Source: Bryopsis sp. KO-2023
Taxonomy: Eukaryota; Chlorophyta; Ulvophyceae; Bryopsidales; Bryopsidaceae
Assembly (NCBI GenBank): GCA_030272585.1
Contig: BSYQ01000001.1
Coordinates: 10,245,001 to 10,309,000, forward strand
Direction of reading: 5' to 3'
DNA length: 64,000 nt
Shown: piece after piece, positions 34,550 to 45,164 of the stretch
Layout: each line of letters starts with the position of its first letter
How positions within the stretch are numbered: position 1 is the first letter of the stretch
The notes under the pieces: model-generated
What the model was told of the DNA's origin: nothing
The model's database searches: none
What the model saw: only the letters and a program-made list of their open reading frames with translations
Position numbers and translations under genes: made by a program

Positions 34550-36801
34550 TTAAGCAAAGGCAAATTGACGCTCTTGACGATACCGCTGCAATGCCACGAT
34601 GGCTCGTCTGTGAAAGTCAAAAAAATAAAAAGTAAAAACTCAACATACTCCCTTTATTCATTATTTTATCTATTGATATTTCTTTTAATTTCAAAAAAGA
34701 AACCCAACAAGCCATGCCACTTCAGCCCTTTTCAAAGCTATTTTTTTCAAAACATTGGAAGTCCACAAAAACAACTTTTAACTTCAGCACCACTGAAAAA
34801 AATATTTATTTTTAGCGCGCCAGATGTCTCTTGAATATTCGGGGGCTATAAAACATGCCCAGAAATGCATCAATATTTTTCAATCATATTTTTTTAGAAG
34901 ATTCGATTTCTGGAACTCACCCAACAAGATAGAATGGCAGAATGAAACTGAGAATTCGAAGCACCATAATCTGGACAGTTCAAAAATAAAAACGAAAACT
35001 CAGACTCACGAAACCTCGGGAGGGGGAAAGGGCTACTCCCATTCAAATAACACGATGGATTTTGACAAGAGTGATTTCTCACACTCCAGTCTGACGCTTC
35101 AAAACTCTTGTTCCACTCCGGGCCAAATCTCTGGTGTTTTTCCAGATTTCTCACAATCACTTTTTTCGCCTAATGGAAGATAAATTTCAAGGTGAACCAA
35201 CTTCAATTAAAATAACAATTTCTTTCAGAAAAGAAAGTAAAAAGTTTCAAAGCATCTTTTCAGCTGGACCACGTACCGTCCATGAAGAGAAATGAGGTGC
35301 CCGCAGGGTGAAAAGTATGACATACAGAAGAGTTATGGTGAGAGCAATCACAACTAGCATGCGGCACCTTGAAAAAACAAAACAAAACAAAACAAAACAA
35401 TAACTATATATAAATAAGCCAAACCTCCTCCTCAATATCAAGAACGACTACCCTTGAAAACCAGCATGTTGCAATTTGCCTATTTTCCTATTCGTGAATT
35501 ATCCACCAGCCCGTCAGTTTTTCGGGCACCAGTTTTCTCCCATACACACTCGATTTTTCCTTCATTTTTATATATATACATGGTACAACTTAAGGAAAAA
35601 AAGACAAAACCTGAGACACTGAACGGACATTGGATAAAGCCTGCCAGCAAGCATCACTTATTCATCAAGGAGCTACATGCAAAAGGTGTTCTCTTTCCTT
35701 CTTTTGAAGATGCACCCACCAAAGTTTCTTGGCTTGACTACCACTTCCGTTCTCTTGTGGCACCTGAACAAGGGCAGGCTCACCCCCAAGTTGAGCAGCC
35801 AATTCAGCGTCCCTGGACGAAAATTTTGAAGCAAACATAAGCACAATGCAATGCAATCTTGCTTGTACATTATCTCCCAGCCAAGAGAAAAGGCAACTTC
35901 TTAGAAGCTTCCACCCTCAGAATAAACCCTAACCCCATCCCCATCTCGGGTAGGTCCCACCCAAGTTTATTTTATCTCCTGTATACAAAAAATTGTCAAT
36001 GGCTCACTTAAACTTGCTGAAGTGCACTTCTTCCTTTTGATTACCTCCTTTCTTGCATTGAAAGTTCCGCTTTGGCAATGGTGTCCATGAGCCGAGCCCT
36101 GTAGGGTTGGCGATACGTTTGGTTGCAAATTTCACATTTCAGGGCTCTACTTTCTTGGGCCCACTGCTCCAAGCATTTATAATGGCAAAATCTCAAGGTC
36201 CCCTCACACCCACAAGGTGCCACCATATCATCCGAATCGTCCGTCAGCAAGCAAATTCTGCAGTCAGCCACCGAGGCCTCCTCACAGGGGGCACTGGAAG
36301 ACCCAACTGCAAAAAACCAACAAGGTGCCACCATATCATCCGAATCGTCCGTCAGCAAGCAAATTCTGCAGTCAGCCACCGAGGCCTCCTCACAGGGGGC
36401 ACTGGAAGACCCAACTGCAAAAAACCAACAGGGGGCACTGGAAGACCCAACTGCAAAAAACCAGATAAAAATTAAAGTAAAATAGGAGTGGCTTCAGGAG
36501 AGAAAAAAATGAACACAGGTTTTCAAGTAAATTGCCACCTCAAGGGGGAATGCAACCAAGCAAAAGAGGAGTGCTGGACCTGTCTTCGTTGAGTATGGTT
36601 CAAATGGGGGAATGCGAGGGTCGCGTGTGGAAGGCTGTGTGGTTTCTTACCGCGCGCACCAACCCCCGCTTGGTCATCCAACAATTCCCGCGAGGTATCG
36701 GGACGCCCGGCTTCGAGATCTACTTCTTCGAACACCTCCCCAGAAGACGCGACTTCGTTCACTCCAGGTAGAGGTCGCTGGGCATCCTCGTTGGATTTCA
36801 T
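34550..36801 (-). CDS. RING-CH (MARCH-type) membrane-associated E3 ligase
   Basis: The first exon (from ATG 36801) begins MKSNEDAQRPLPGVNEVASS and ends before a GTAAGA donor near 36649. The next exon gives VGSSSAPCEEASVADCRICL and the RING-CH domain: CRIC, APCGCEGTLRFCHYKCLEQW and LKCEICNQTY, the C4HC3 pattern of MARCH ligases. Further minus-strand exons encode a membrane helix (MLVVIALTITLLYVILFTL, near 35,340-35,280), and probably a last exon reading RAIVALQRYRQERQFAFA, stop at 34550-34552. Internal exons between 34,620 and 35,240 are not resolved. Known role: ubiquitination of membrane proteins. Oddity: a 108-bp tandem duplication copies the splice acceptor plus the first half of the RING-CH domain. 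Confidence 0.75.
36213..36466 (-). repeat. 108-bp tandem duplication (plus a partial third copy) across a splice acceptor
   Basis: The unit beginning CAAGGTGCCACCATATCATC at 36213 recurs at 36321, a period of 108 bp (36 codons). A shorter third copy of its right end, GGGGGCACTGGAAGACCCAA, follows at about 36431-36466. On the minus strand each copy starts with GTTTTTTGCAG, a functional-looking 3' splice site, so three acceptors lie in tandem. Confidence 0.92.
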
Positions 36802-37267
36802 GTCGCGATCGATTTGGTTTCCTCGCGCCGTCCCCCTTGTGTTTTCGTTTTACGTCTCAAAGCATACGCGTGTCTGAAGACACCAAGCAAAACACAGACA
36901 CTGGGAAAGTGTGGGACGGAGCGAGAGTTAACCTTTCAGCCCGCGGATTTTGCTATGTTTACGTTGTGCTTCGCTGCCGTTGCCAATGACGCGACGGAAT
37001 CCCATCAGAAGCCGCGTTCCGATTCGCCCTTGTTTTGCTTGCATCGCGGACTGGCCGCTCCATGTCGGTCTCTCGGCATTAGCCAGCATCTCGAAGCCCG
37101 TCGACACCCTCTTTCTTTCCAACAGCCTGCACTAGCTTTCAGACTATTCCCCACCCCTGACCACAAGGCTTCGTTTTTTATTGAACTCTATTTTTAAATT
37201 TGTCTTCTCCGTTTGTTGGCTTTGCCACCGGGGCGTCGACTGGTGAGCGGTTGAGGGGTTTGTTACG
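36802..37267. promoter_or_regulatory. Two-way promoter region, RING-CH / RhoGAP
   Basis: 466 bp separate the divergent start codons. The stretch is richer in CpG than the flanks and lacks the A/T runs seen downstream of genes. No specific box is recognised. Confidence 0.4.
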
Positions 37268-39870
37268 ATGGCTCTGGATTCTCCTGCGGGAGGCAATCCG
37301 CGATACGAATTATCGGACGTGGAAAACGGGGAGGACGAGGATTCGAAGCCAATGATGTTGGGGCAAACGCTCAGTACGGAGTTAGCGGATGCCAAAGTCC
37401 CAGAACCCGAACCGAAAACCGCGAAGCCCAGCAAAGGTGGAAACATGTTTATGCAAGTGTGGCTCGGTTGTCGCTGGTTGCGTGATTCTGGATCTATTTC
37501 AAGGTTTGGTGGTGACGCGGGGGCATCCTGGTCGCAGAAACCGAGAAAGGACGTGGGGCAGCGCTGGTGAATTACTTCAGGGGCAAAAGCGTCAACGCGC
37601 AAGCGGGACCTGCGAAAGAGAAACCTCCTGCGAAAGAAAAACCTCCTGCGAAAGAAAAGCCTCCTGCGAAAGAAAAAACCACGCCGTTGGTGTCCAGGTT
37701 TAAGAAAGACTGGAGCAAGGAACAGCAAGCTTTGAGCAAACTGAAAACGTCTGCGGCAGGGTAAGGGGAAATTGTTCTGCAAATAGCATCGTCGAGAAGC
37801 AAAATTCTTCCCCATATAGAAACCATCCGCTAAACAAAATTTCTGATTCATCAGCATGCCAGGTCAATGCAATGCTTCTTCCCAGTGCTGCAAGAGTTGA
37901 GAAATGGCTTTGAGGAAATTCTGTGACGGTTCTTCAGTTCAGTTTTTGTTTTCTTGATTGTTGTGCAGCACTTTGACCTCTGTGGGTAGAGGGGCTGCTG
38001 AGGGTGGAGCATTTCTGTTGGAGGCCTCGAAGAGAACTGCACATGCAACTGCTGAAAGTTTACGCAAGTTCAAGATTTTCGGGACGCCATTGGGGGTGAG
38101 GGTTTGCTTTGTTTCATATTCTGGGGCATGATTTTGAAAACCGGTATTTTGAAATCTCAAAAAAAACATATATTGGGGGGGATCTTCTTGGGTTTTTAAA
38201 CGAGCAATGAATATTGCGCCAAAATGCTATTGTGCATGTTCAATGCAATGTCTTTGATTATTTTGTTTGTGCTACGATAAAAAAAATTTGTAGTAGTATA
38301 TTTAGTACATATTTTGTGTGTTTCAAGGAGAAAATAAAAAATGATTTTTTATTTTTTTTTACCATCAGACATTATGCAAGACGGAATGCGCTGCAAGACC
38401 TTGTCCCCGTGTGCTGCTCATTTGCTGCACAGCCATTGTATCGACGGGCTTGGAGGTGGAAAATATCTTCAATGAAGAGGCCCCCAAGGAATTGGTGGAA
38501 GCCCTCGCTGATCATCTGTACCTGGGTAAAAACCCCACAAATGAAAAAAACCTTTTGTACACTTGCAATTCCAAGCAGCATTTTAACGAGTCAACCCCCC
38601 CCCAAAAAAAATTTATCAAATTCAAATTAAAGAGGGTTGGTGCGGATTCTACAAAATAAACAAAAGTAGATTTGGTTGAGGGAATTTATACATGATCTAT
38701 TTACCATAAATAATTTATTTTTGATTTGGTGAGACTGCTCTGCATAGATTTTTTTTTTTTCATATATCAGATTCTCGTCTGAGCTGTTTAATTCTTTCGT
38801 TAAATTTCATTATTTTGCGCAAGATTGTAAAATTTTCCACGCCTTACAGGAAACGGTGCAGTGCTTCCACCACAAGGAGCCTCCCCTCAAGTACTATCCT
38901 GTGTGATCAAGCATTTTTTATCCAATCTTCCAGAGCCTCTCTTGACATACAGGTAAAAAATCACTTACATTCCTCAGTACCAAAGGGGATTCAAACCTGG
39001 ATCAGCCTGAAACCATTCGAGAATCAGCTCCCAAGAATCACACCTCAATCTGAGTCGTACCGTTGCTTTTTTCTCTGCGCAGGCTTGCACCGGAGTGGAT
39101 TTCTGCTGGGACAGAGCCTCTTCGTGGGAAAATGTTGATGTCTCAGTTGCCTTCTGTGAACATGAATGCACTGGATGTTCTTCTCGACACTTGCCACAGA
39201 ATATCGGGGAATTCTGCAGTCAATGAAATGGATCCCCGCTCCCTTGCAGAGGCTTTGGTCCCATGTCTGATCTGGAAACAGCAAGCTGTCAAGAGCCCTT
39301 CATCAAAGGTGCTGCTACCTGCCTTCCGCAACATATAAGTGTCGCAAACGAATTCAACTCCAAAAGGTTTCCTTCAGATTGGGTGTCATATCTTGTTGTT
39401 CAGCTCATCAAAACAAACCTTTTGGGTTCGTCTCCATACAACCATCGCCCTGTGGCTTGATTTGATGAATTCATTAATTTTGATCCTGAGACTTGTCCAA
39501 AAAACATTTCCCAGCCTGAAATCAGTCATCGTTCAACTCATCATAACAAACAACTCCTGGCGGAGTTGAACCTCCGCCCCGATTGATCGACAGAGCTGAA
39601 GTGATGTGTGTGAATCTTCAGGCGACCCCTCTTGTGCACCGCTTCTTTGGAGCGGGAAATCAAACTAACACTGTTTTATCTGGAAGTGACGATGAAGTCA
39701 TTCAATTAAACGATCCAGATGGGATCGACTCGAGTTCGACGCCGGTGGCTTCGGAGCACTCCACCACTTCGAGTACTAATAAGGTTACCAAAATATCCCT
39801 CGATGCTGGGGAAACCGAAGCGGTGGTCCAAATTATCACCTATATGATATCTGAATACAGGACTTTGTGA
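37268..39870 (+). CDS. RhoGAP-domain protein, arginine finger apparently lost
   Basis: Seven exons join in phase: 37268-37436, 37538-37760, 37969-38095, 38369-38525, 38850-38952, 39083-39308 and 39622-39870, giving 417 residues. The N-terminal part is acidic and Pro/Lys-rich, with four to five PAKEKP repeats. The GAP domain begins at PCPRVLLICCTAIVSTGLEV and includes HFLSNLPEPLLTY and NMNALDVLLDTCHRISGNS. Known role of the family: stimulating GTP hydrolysis by Rho/Rac/Rop GTPases. At the place of the usual G-I-F-R-x-S-G loop this protein reads ENIFNEEAP, so the catalytic Arg is replaced by Asn and the Gly is missing. It may bind a GTPase without activating hydrolysis. The C-terminal 80 residues are acidic and Ser/Thr-rich. 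Confidence 0.85.
37606..37680 (+). repeat. 18-bp coding tandem repeat (PAKEKP)
   Basis: Four near-identical 18-bp units of CCTGCGAAAGAAAAACCT type encode PAKEKP inside the RhoGAP linker. Units differ by only one or two bases, so copy number may vary between strains. Confidence 0.85.
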
Positions 39871-40462
39871 AATAGTTATTTGACATGGGTAAGAGGGGGG
39901 TGGAAATTAATAACTTTGGGCTTAGTCAGGAGGAGTTTAAAGAAGAAGAAGAAAAACGAGAGAGAACGAATGGGTAGAAGTGTGTCTTTTTGGAGGTTTA
40001 CTTTTGTTTGCGAGTGGGCGGGATGAAATGTTTTGACTGTATCCGTGTCATTGCAAGATGGTTGAGTGGATTATCTTTGGGCATCATGGCAATTTGTTTT
40101 TCGCCTTCGGTTGTAATATGTAGTGGGGAGGGGGGGGTTATCTCCAAGCTCTCGTCCCCAACACCACAATATGTTGAAGATTCGATTCCGAGTCGTTTTT
40201 CTTTGAAGTCGTGAGGAACCAAGAAAAACTGATCTCTCACCCTGAAAAATCGAGAGGTGCCACAAGCACCAACATCGGCGGTCAAACACGATTGCCCACA
40301 CAACCCAAAACACCCACAATGTCCAATTGGTTTTTTTGTTTTACAGAAATGTTCATACAGACCCGAATCTGTCCGCGACTCTTTGCTTTCACACATAGCC
40401 GCAAAATCTAACTTCTGAAAGGTAAAAGGAAAGAAAACTTATCGATCCCACGGTGACCCACA
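39871..40462. other. Intergenic, RhoGAP 3' flank and RING-H2 5' flank
   Basis: No coding signal. The first 330 bp are G-rich and C-poor (3' flank) and the rest is more balanced, as before other start codons here. Confidence 0.5.
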
Positions 40463-41322
40463 ATGTCGTGCCAGCGATGCGGCTCGACCCGATCGAATCC
40501 CGTTTGTGGTCGGTGTGCACACCTAAGCAAGGAAATCAATAGCGGCGGGAACATCGTGAGTGATGGGGTGGGGCTCTGTGGAGAGGTGCGTGGGCTGAAG
40601 GGACGACTCGACAGCCGCATGGCTAGATTGCGAGAATTGATAGAAGAACACCACTCGTTGGTGTCTTCGTTGGAAGCCTTGACTGATGAACCGACATCAG
40701 GTGATATTGCGATCGTGCCGCAAGCAAGGAAATGAAAAACTTTTTTTCATTCGTGCTTACACAGGCTTGCTGCAACTGCAGGGCATGATCCAGGGACACA
40801 ATCGCCGATACCACCACTGTCTGAATCGAGGAGGAACTCCAGAGAAGTAGACAGAGCCGTCAGAACAGCTCGTGCCGCCGCCGCCGAGGCTTTCGTGAGG
40901 AGCGAATCAACGGGTGAGCCACAAAAAAAAGAAGAAACCCGTTTTCCGCTTTCCTTTCTTGGGGCGGAAAGAAAAGCGGCGTTGCATGGACACGTGCTGA
41001 TTACTGTTTTGCTTCTGCAGGGAACAGAATGTTTCACCGGCTTCGCCACGCGATAGATTCAAACCTTGGGAGAGTTGATGCGGCTCCCTACACACATTCC
41101 CCCCTGGAACGAATCGGTACAGATGACTTTTGTGTGGCTATACGCAACACTTGCAAAGAGGCCTGTTGCATTTGTTTGGATGATATGGACGTAGGACTTC
41201 GAGTCTCGATGCTGGCTTGTGGGCACAAACTCCACCAGAAATGCGCAAATTCTTGGCTGGAGCGATCCCTTTCCTGCCCTTTGTGCAAGCAGAAGTTTAC
41301 TGACTTTGAAACAGTGATTTGA
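40463..41322 (+). CDS. RING-H2 finger protein
   Basis: Three exons join in phase: 40463-40700, 40782-40913 and 41021-41322, giving about 223 residues. The N-terminus has a possible zinc knuckle (MSCQRCGSTRSNPVCGRCAH), followed by a short predicted helix (MARLRELIEEHHSLVSSLEA) and an Ala-rich helix (RTARAAAAEAFVRSE). The C-terminal RING reads CCICLDDMDVGLRVSMLACG, then HKLHQKCANSWLERS and CPLCKQKF, a complete C3H2C3 set. Known role: E3 ubiquitin ligase recruiting an E2. No membrane segment is seen, so a soluble ligase is likely. The second exon start was chosen because only the CTGCAG acceptor at 40776-40781 keeps the frame open. Confidence 0.85.
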
Positions 41323-41361
41323 TTTGTGCTCCAAACGGGTTGAAGACGTCTCCAGGGGTGC

Positions 41362-41390
41362 CTTCACAGTTCTAATTTGGAACTGTGAAG
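41362..41390. repeat. Perfect 11-bp hairpin
   Basis: CTTCACAGTTC, loop TAATTTG, then GAACTGTGAAG. It lies 40 bp after the RING-H2 stop codon. Confidence 0.85.
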
Positions 41391-41441
41391 ATTGATGTTT
41401 GTAATATTTAGAAGTTATAAATATTTTCAAACATCAATCTT
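41389..41441. repeat. Second, longer hairpin adjoining the first
   Basis: AAGATTGATGTTTG pairs with CAAACATCAATCTT, and inside them AATATTTA pairs with TAAATATT around a 7-base loop. About 22 pairs with one small asymmetric bulge. The final AAG of the first hairpin is the start of this one. Confidence 0.85.
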
Positions 41442-42102
41442 AGGTCGGCGAGACAAAGCCTCTTCTTCTCTTGAACCAGTCCCTTGGCACGATAAATTGC
41501 CCGCAGCCCCACAAACATTCACTGCATGCTTTTTCAGTTCCTGGCAGGTCCAACCCACCGAAAAATGGACAAAACAGATTGCTGGCGTTGCTTAAAACTT
41601 TTGACTTCCCATTTCTTTGATTCTACACAATCCAAAGGGAGTCACAATAATATATTTTCTAGATATAAAAATGATGAGATTGGTGACAGCCACACTACCA
41701 GCACGATTTTATTCCAAAATAGTATTTTTCCAGAGTTTTTGTACTTGGATTTATGGTGTCGACTGGAGGCTAAGAATCATTCGAAGTCACGGCCAAAAAG
41801 AATCCCCCCCCCCCTTGCAGAACTTTGGCCCGAACACATTAACATAGAGGTTCCTGGATAACATAGATCCATTCTGCACTGCAGATGGAATGTTTTTTCC
41901 TCTGATAGGACTACGAGAAAGCCTCCTAAGCAAACGTTGGCAACTCCTGGGTCTGACGGGATTGAGGAGCCCCCAATTGCTTGCATGCTGGGGTTCTACA
42001 GATTGAAATGCCGTTGCAGAGAACAACGATAACATTCTTGCCTTCAAACATAACATAACATAATTACACGCGAAGAAGCCACCCAGCTTCTATTACGGAA
42101 CA
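41442..42102. other. Intergenic stretch upstream of the LINE
   Basis: About 660 bp in which I see no gene, splice-linked exon or repeat other than the target-like sequence at 42085-42100. Confidence 0.4.
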
Positions 42103-43380
42103 GTTTTTTTGTTTATCTTTATCTTCGATGGCTTGGTTGCAAACCAGCCTGCCGGTTCGTAGTGGGGGACTTGGGATTTCGGCTGGAAGTTGGTTTCATG
42201 CAGTAGCCTATTTTTCTTCTCTACATTTTGTTCGTCATGATTTGTCGATTCTTTCGGGGGTTTCTTTTTCTTCAAACCATCCTTCGTGGAGCTTTGCCGC
42301 TGTGCAACTTGATGATATTTTGCCGCCAGCAGCACTCAGTTCCCCCGAGGAGTGGTTCGCGAAGGAGCAGGTTACCCAGAAAGCGTTGACGTTGCTGGTT
42401 GGGGAGCGGCGGTTTGATGCTCTTTTGCGTCAAGGGTTCCGGCGGGATGAGGCGCGTTTGCGAAGTCTCTCTCTTCCTTATTCTGGGGCTTACCTTTCTG
42501 CTTTGCCTAATCAGGCGTTGGGGACGGAGCTTTCTTCGGCGGCGTTCAATATTCTATTACGATGGCGGTTGGGTCTCCCCATGTATGAGGATGGCGCTGT
42601 TTGTCCCATGTGTCATTCGTCCATGGATGTTTTTGGTGATCATGCTATCATGTGCCAAGTGGGGGGCAGTGTTTTGGCTCGTCATAATAGTATCCGGAAC
42701 TTTTTGTTCCATTTTTCTCGGTCGGCGGGTGTGCGTCCTCGCATGGAGTTGCACGTAGATTCTTCTTTTGAGCGTCCGGCCGACGTATTTTTTCCGTCTT
42801 GGCGGCATGGTAAGGCGTGTGTTATTGATGTCACTGTTTCGCATCCTTTACAGCAAGCCACTTTGGCTCGGGCTACTCGCGAAGCGGGGGCGGGCATTTT
42901 ACGTTGTGTGGATCGCAAGGCTCAAGTGGCTGAGAAATGTCATCGTTTGGGGTTTGATTTTATCTGTTTTGCGGCCGAGTCTTTTGGCGGGTTTTCTTCG
43001 GACAGTGGTCATTTGATTCGTTCTTTATCCCGCGCAGTTGCGACTTGTCAAGATCTCCCGGTTTCAGTTGTTGTTGAAAGAGCGTGGCAGCAGCTCTCTC
43101 TTTCTTTACATCGGCCTCAGGGTAACGCTTTTTTGGAGCGATCTTCTTTGTCGTTTGATTCTTTTGCTTTTGATCGAGGGTAGACACAGTATTGGGTTTG
43201 AGGTTGATGGATTGTGGACATAAATACGGACTTGTGTAATTAGCTTCTATTACGGTATTGGGTTTGAGGTTGATGGATTGTGGACATAAATACGGACTTG
43301 TGTAATTAGCTTCTATTACGGTTTGAGGTTGATGGATTGTGGACATAAATACGGACTTGTGTAATTAGCTTCTATTGCGG
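42103..43380 (+). mobile_element. Non-LTR retrotransposon (LINE), 5'-truncated 3' end
   Basis: An open frame of about 350 residues (42128-43183) matches the end of LINE ORF2. It has a zinc finger CPMCHSSMDVFGDHAIMC (CCHC spacing), then RHNSIRNFLFHFSRSAGVRP, then RPADVFFPSW and CVIDVTVSHPLQ, resembling the PD-(D/E)xK-like tail region of site-specific LINEs. No reverse-transcriptase YxDD or apurinic endonuclease domain is present, so most of the 5' part is missing, as is usual after incomplete reverse transcription. The remaining frame has no stop, so the copy is probably young. Its 3' tail is a threefold repeat (43196-43380) instead of poly(A). The short T-rich leader at 42103-42124 may be filler. 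The codon style is T-rich at third positions, unlike the host genes. Confidence 0.8.
43196..43380 (+). repeat. LINE 3' tail, three tandem units of 59-66 bp
   Basis: Units start with GTTTGAGGTTGATGGATTGT at 43196, 43262 and 43321, and each ends in TTAGCTTCTATTRCGG. The last 16 bases, AGCTTCTATTGCGGAA, resemble AGCTTCTATTACGGAA at 42085-42100 on the other side of the element (one mismatch). That pair is a plausible target-site duplication. Confidence 0.8.
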
Positions 43381-43621
43381 AAAAATGTACACCAATGTGA
43401 ACAGACAAATGTTTGGAACCAAAAAACAAAAACACAGAGCATCAGGCACTAACTGCCTTCAAACAAGCAAACAAACCACCATGAAATTACGAGTCTTTTC
43501 AACTTGGGTCAGACACCACTGATCGATTGATGATCCATCAACCACACATTTCCATCCATATATAGACGTCCCCCGCCACCTCTGCACAATTCCACATCCT
43601 TGACGCCCCAAGCAAAATGCG

Positions 43622-45164
43622 ATGTTCCGCCAACTGCGTTTCATATTCAATGAGTTACGGAATTTCGGAAAACCGGTAAGCCCCGATGTGTTTTCCACAT
43701 CCTGGATGGCGGAGCGATATGGAATCCATTCTCAGCAGCTGGTTTTTCTTACCTTCAAAATGGTCCAGAAGGATACGCTTGTTTTTACGACGTCCATAGG
43801 AGGTTGAAGCCCTTGAAAAGCAAGCGCTTGAGTTGAGAACTCAATTGGAAGAGGTATCCTTGGACCAAAATGCACTCATTTGGAACATGCTTGATTTTGG
43901 CTGAGGAACGTTGCACTCATGTCTGCCAGGGCAACAGGGCAGATTGCCCTCCACAACTTGTGCTAATTGTTTCTGCTTACTGGCATTGCGAAGAAGGGAC
44001 CATCCCTGACATGTTTTCTTGCATTGAATATTTTTGGAAATTTGCAAGAACACCAATTTCAGGCTAGTGAATTCTTGGGGGGGGGGGGCTGACTCCGTGC
44101 AGATTTGTAATACATGGAAAAGATAGGCTAAGAAAATTATGTGAAAGAGTACATGCATGGGCTTTCGGTCATGTGGAGCTGGTGGTGGTGTTTTTGTTCA
44201 GTTGAAGCAGCTGAAGCAGTCCAGGGAGCAGTTCACACAAGATGCTACCCGGCAGCTGTTGCGTGGTGCCTTGGAGGCGATGCGATCAGTGGAAGCCAGA
44301 AAGGAAGTGCAAGAAGAAAAGGTTGGCTTGCGACTCATTGTCAGAGACAATGAGAAATATGCATAGCTGTGTCTGGGGGTTGAATTTTTTTCTTGATTGA
44401 AGCAGCTTGATTGGCTCCACTTTTGTTTCCAATGCATGTGTGTGTTTCTGTGGAGCAAATGTGGTCGAAATGTAATGTGTGTGGAGTGTCAGTGGTTTCT
44501 TTCTGGTCAAAATTTGCAATCGGTGAAATTTCGAAACAAGATGGCATCTTTGTGAAGTGAAATGGTGCTTTTCCTGAAGAATAACTGGGGGTAGATTGAT
44601 AAAATCCTTGGGGGACCACAAGATGGATTTGGTCGAAGGTATGATTCAAACGTGGAATTGGGGTTGTGGCAGATGCGGGAGATTTTTTCCAGTTTAGAAA
44701 AGGAGCTTTCGGAGGAAGTGATGGACAAAGTGATGCAAGGCTCCATGGAAGACATGGAGGTCAGCCCAGCTATCAGAAACAGACAAAAAAGGAAAGCAAT
44801 ACGTTTCTTCTTCAAACGTATTGCCTAGTGACTGATGCTATGGAAAATAAGGATGCAAAAAAGCACCAAGTTCTTTGTTTGGTAGAAGCAAATCTAAGAA
44901 AAAAATGCAGCGTTGAAAGCTGAGCGGTGCAGGCCTCAAATAGTGATCATTTTATTTGATGTGCTGTAGGCAGTCATAAAGTCAGCTCTGGCGGGCATGG
45001 AAGGAACCGGGCTAACCAGTGGGGGCAATGAGAATTCTTTGCCTGAATTCGAGGGCAATTTTGACAGACTCACCACTGAGAAGATGGCTGGTGAAATAAC
45101 CGATTCTGGCTCCAAGGATTCGGAACCACTGGATGAGCCAGCCAAAAATTCACCATCAAAATGA
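43622..45164 (+). CDS. Small coiled-coil protein, 169 residues
   Basis: Five exons of 54, 54, 120, 87 and 195 bp (43622-43675, 43800-43853, 44202-44321, 44673-44759, 44970-45164) all join in phase 0. The protein starts MFRQLRFIFNELRNFGKP, which could be a weak mitochondrial presequence. Two coiled-coil segments follow (EVEALEKQALELRTQLEE and onward through QLKQSREQFTQDATRQLLR), then an amphipathic helix MREIFSSLEKELSEEVMDKV and an acidic Ser-rich tail ending AKNSPSK. I do not recognise a family. The regular phase-0 exon structure and clean sites make it a confident gene of unknown function. A LINE lies 240 bp upstream. AATAAA follows at 45262. Confidence 0.7.

Noticed and set aside
36213-36466. 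Considered as a CRISPR-like or satellite array
   Set aside because: There are only two full units and one partial unit, they lie in frame with a RING-CH exon, and there are no unique spacers.
37572-37857. Phe/Arg/Gly repeat frame on the minus strand
   Set aside because: It is the antisense of the PAKEKP repeats of the RhoGAP gene.
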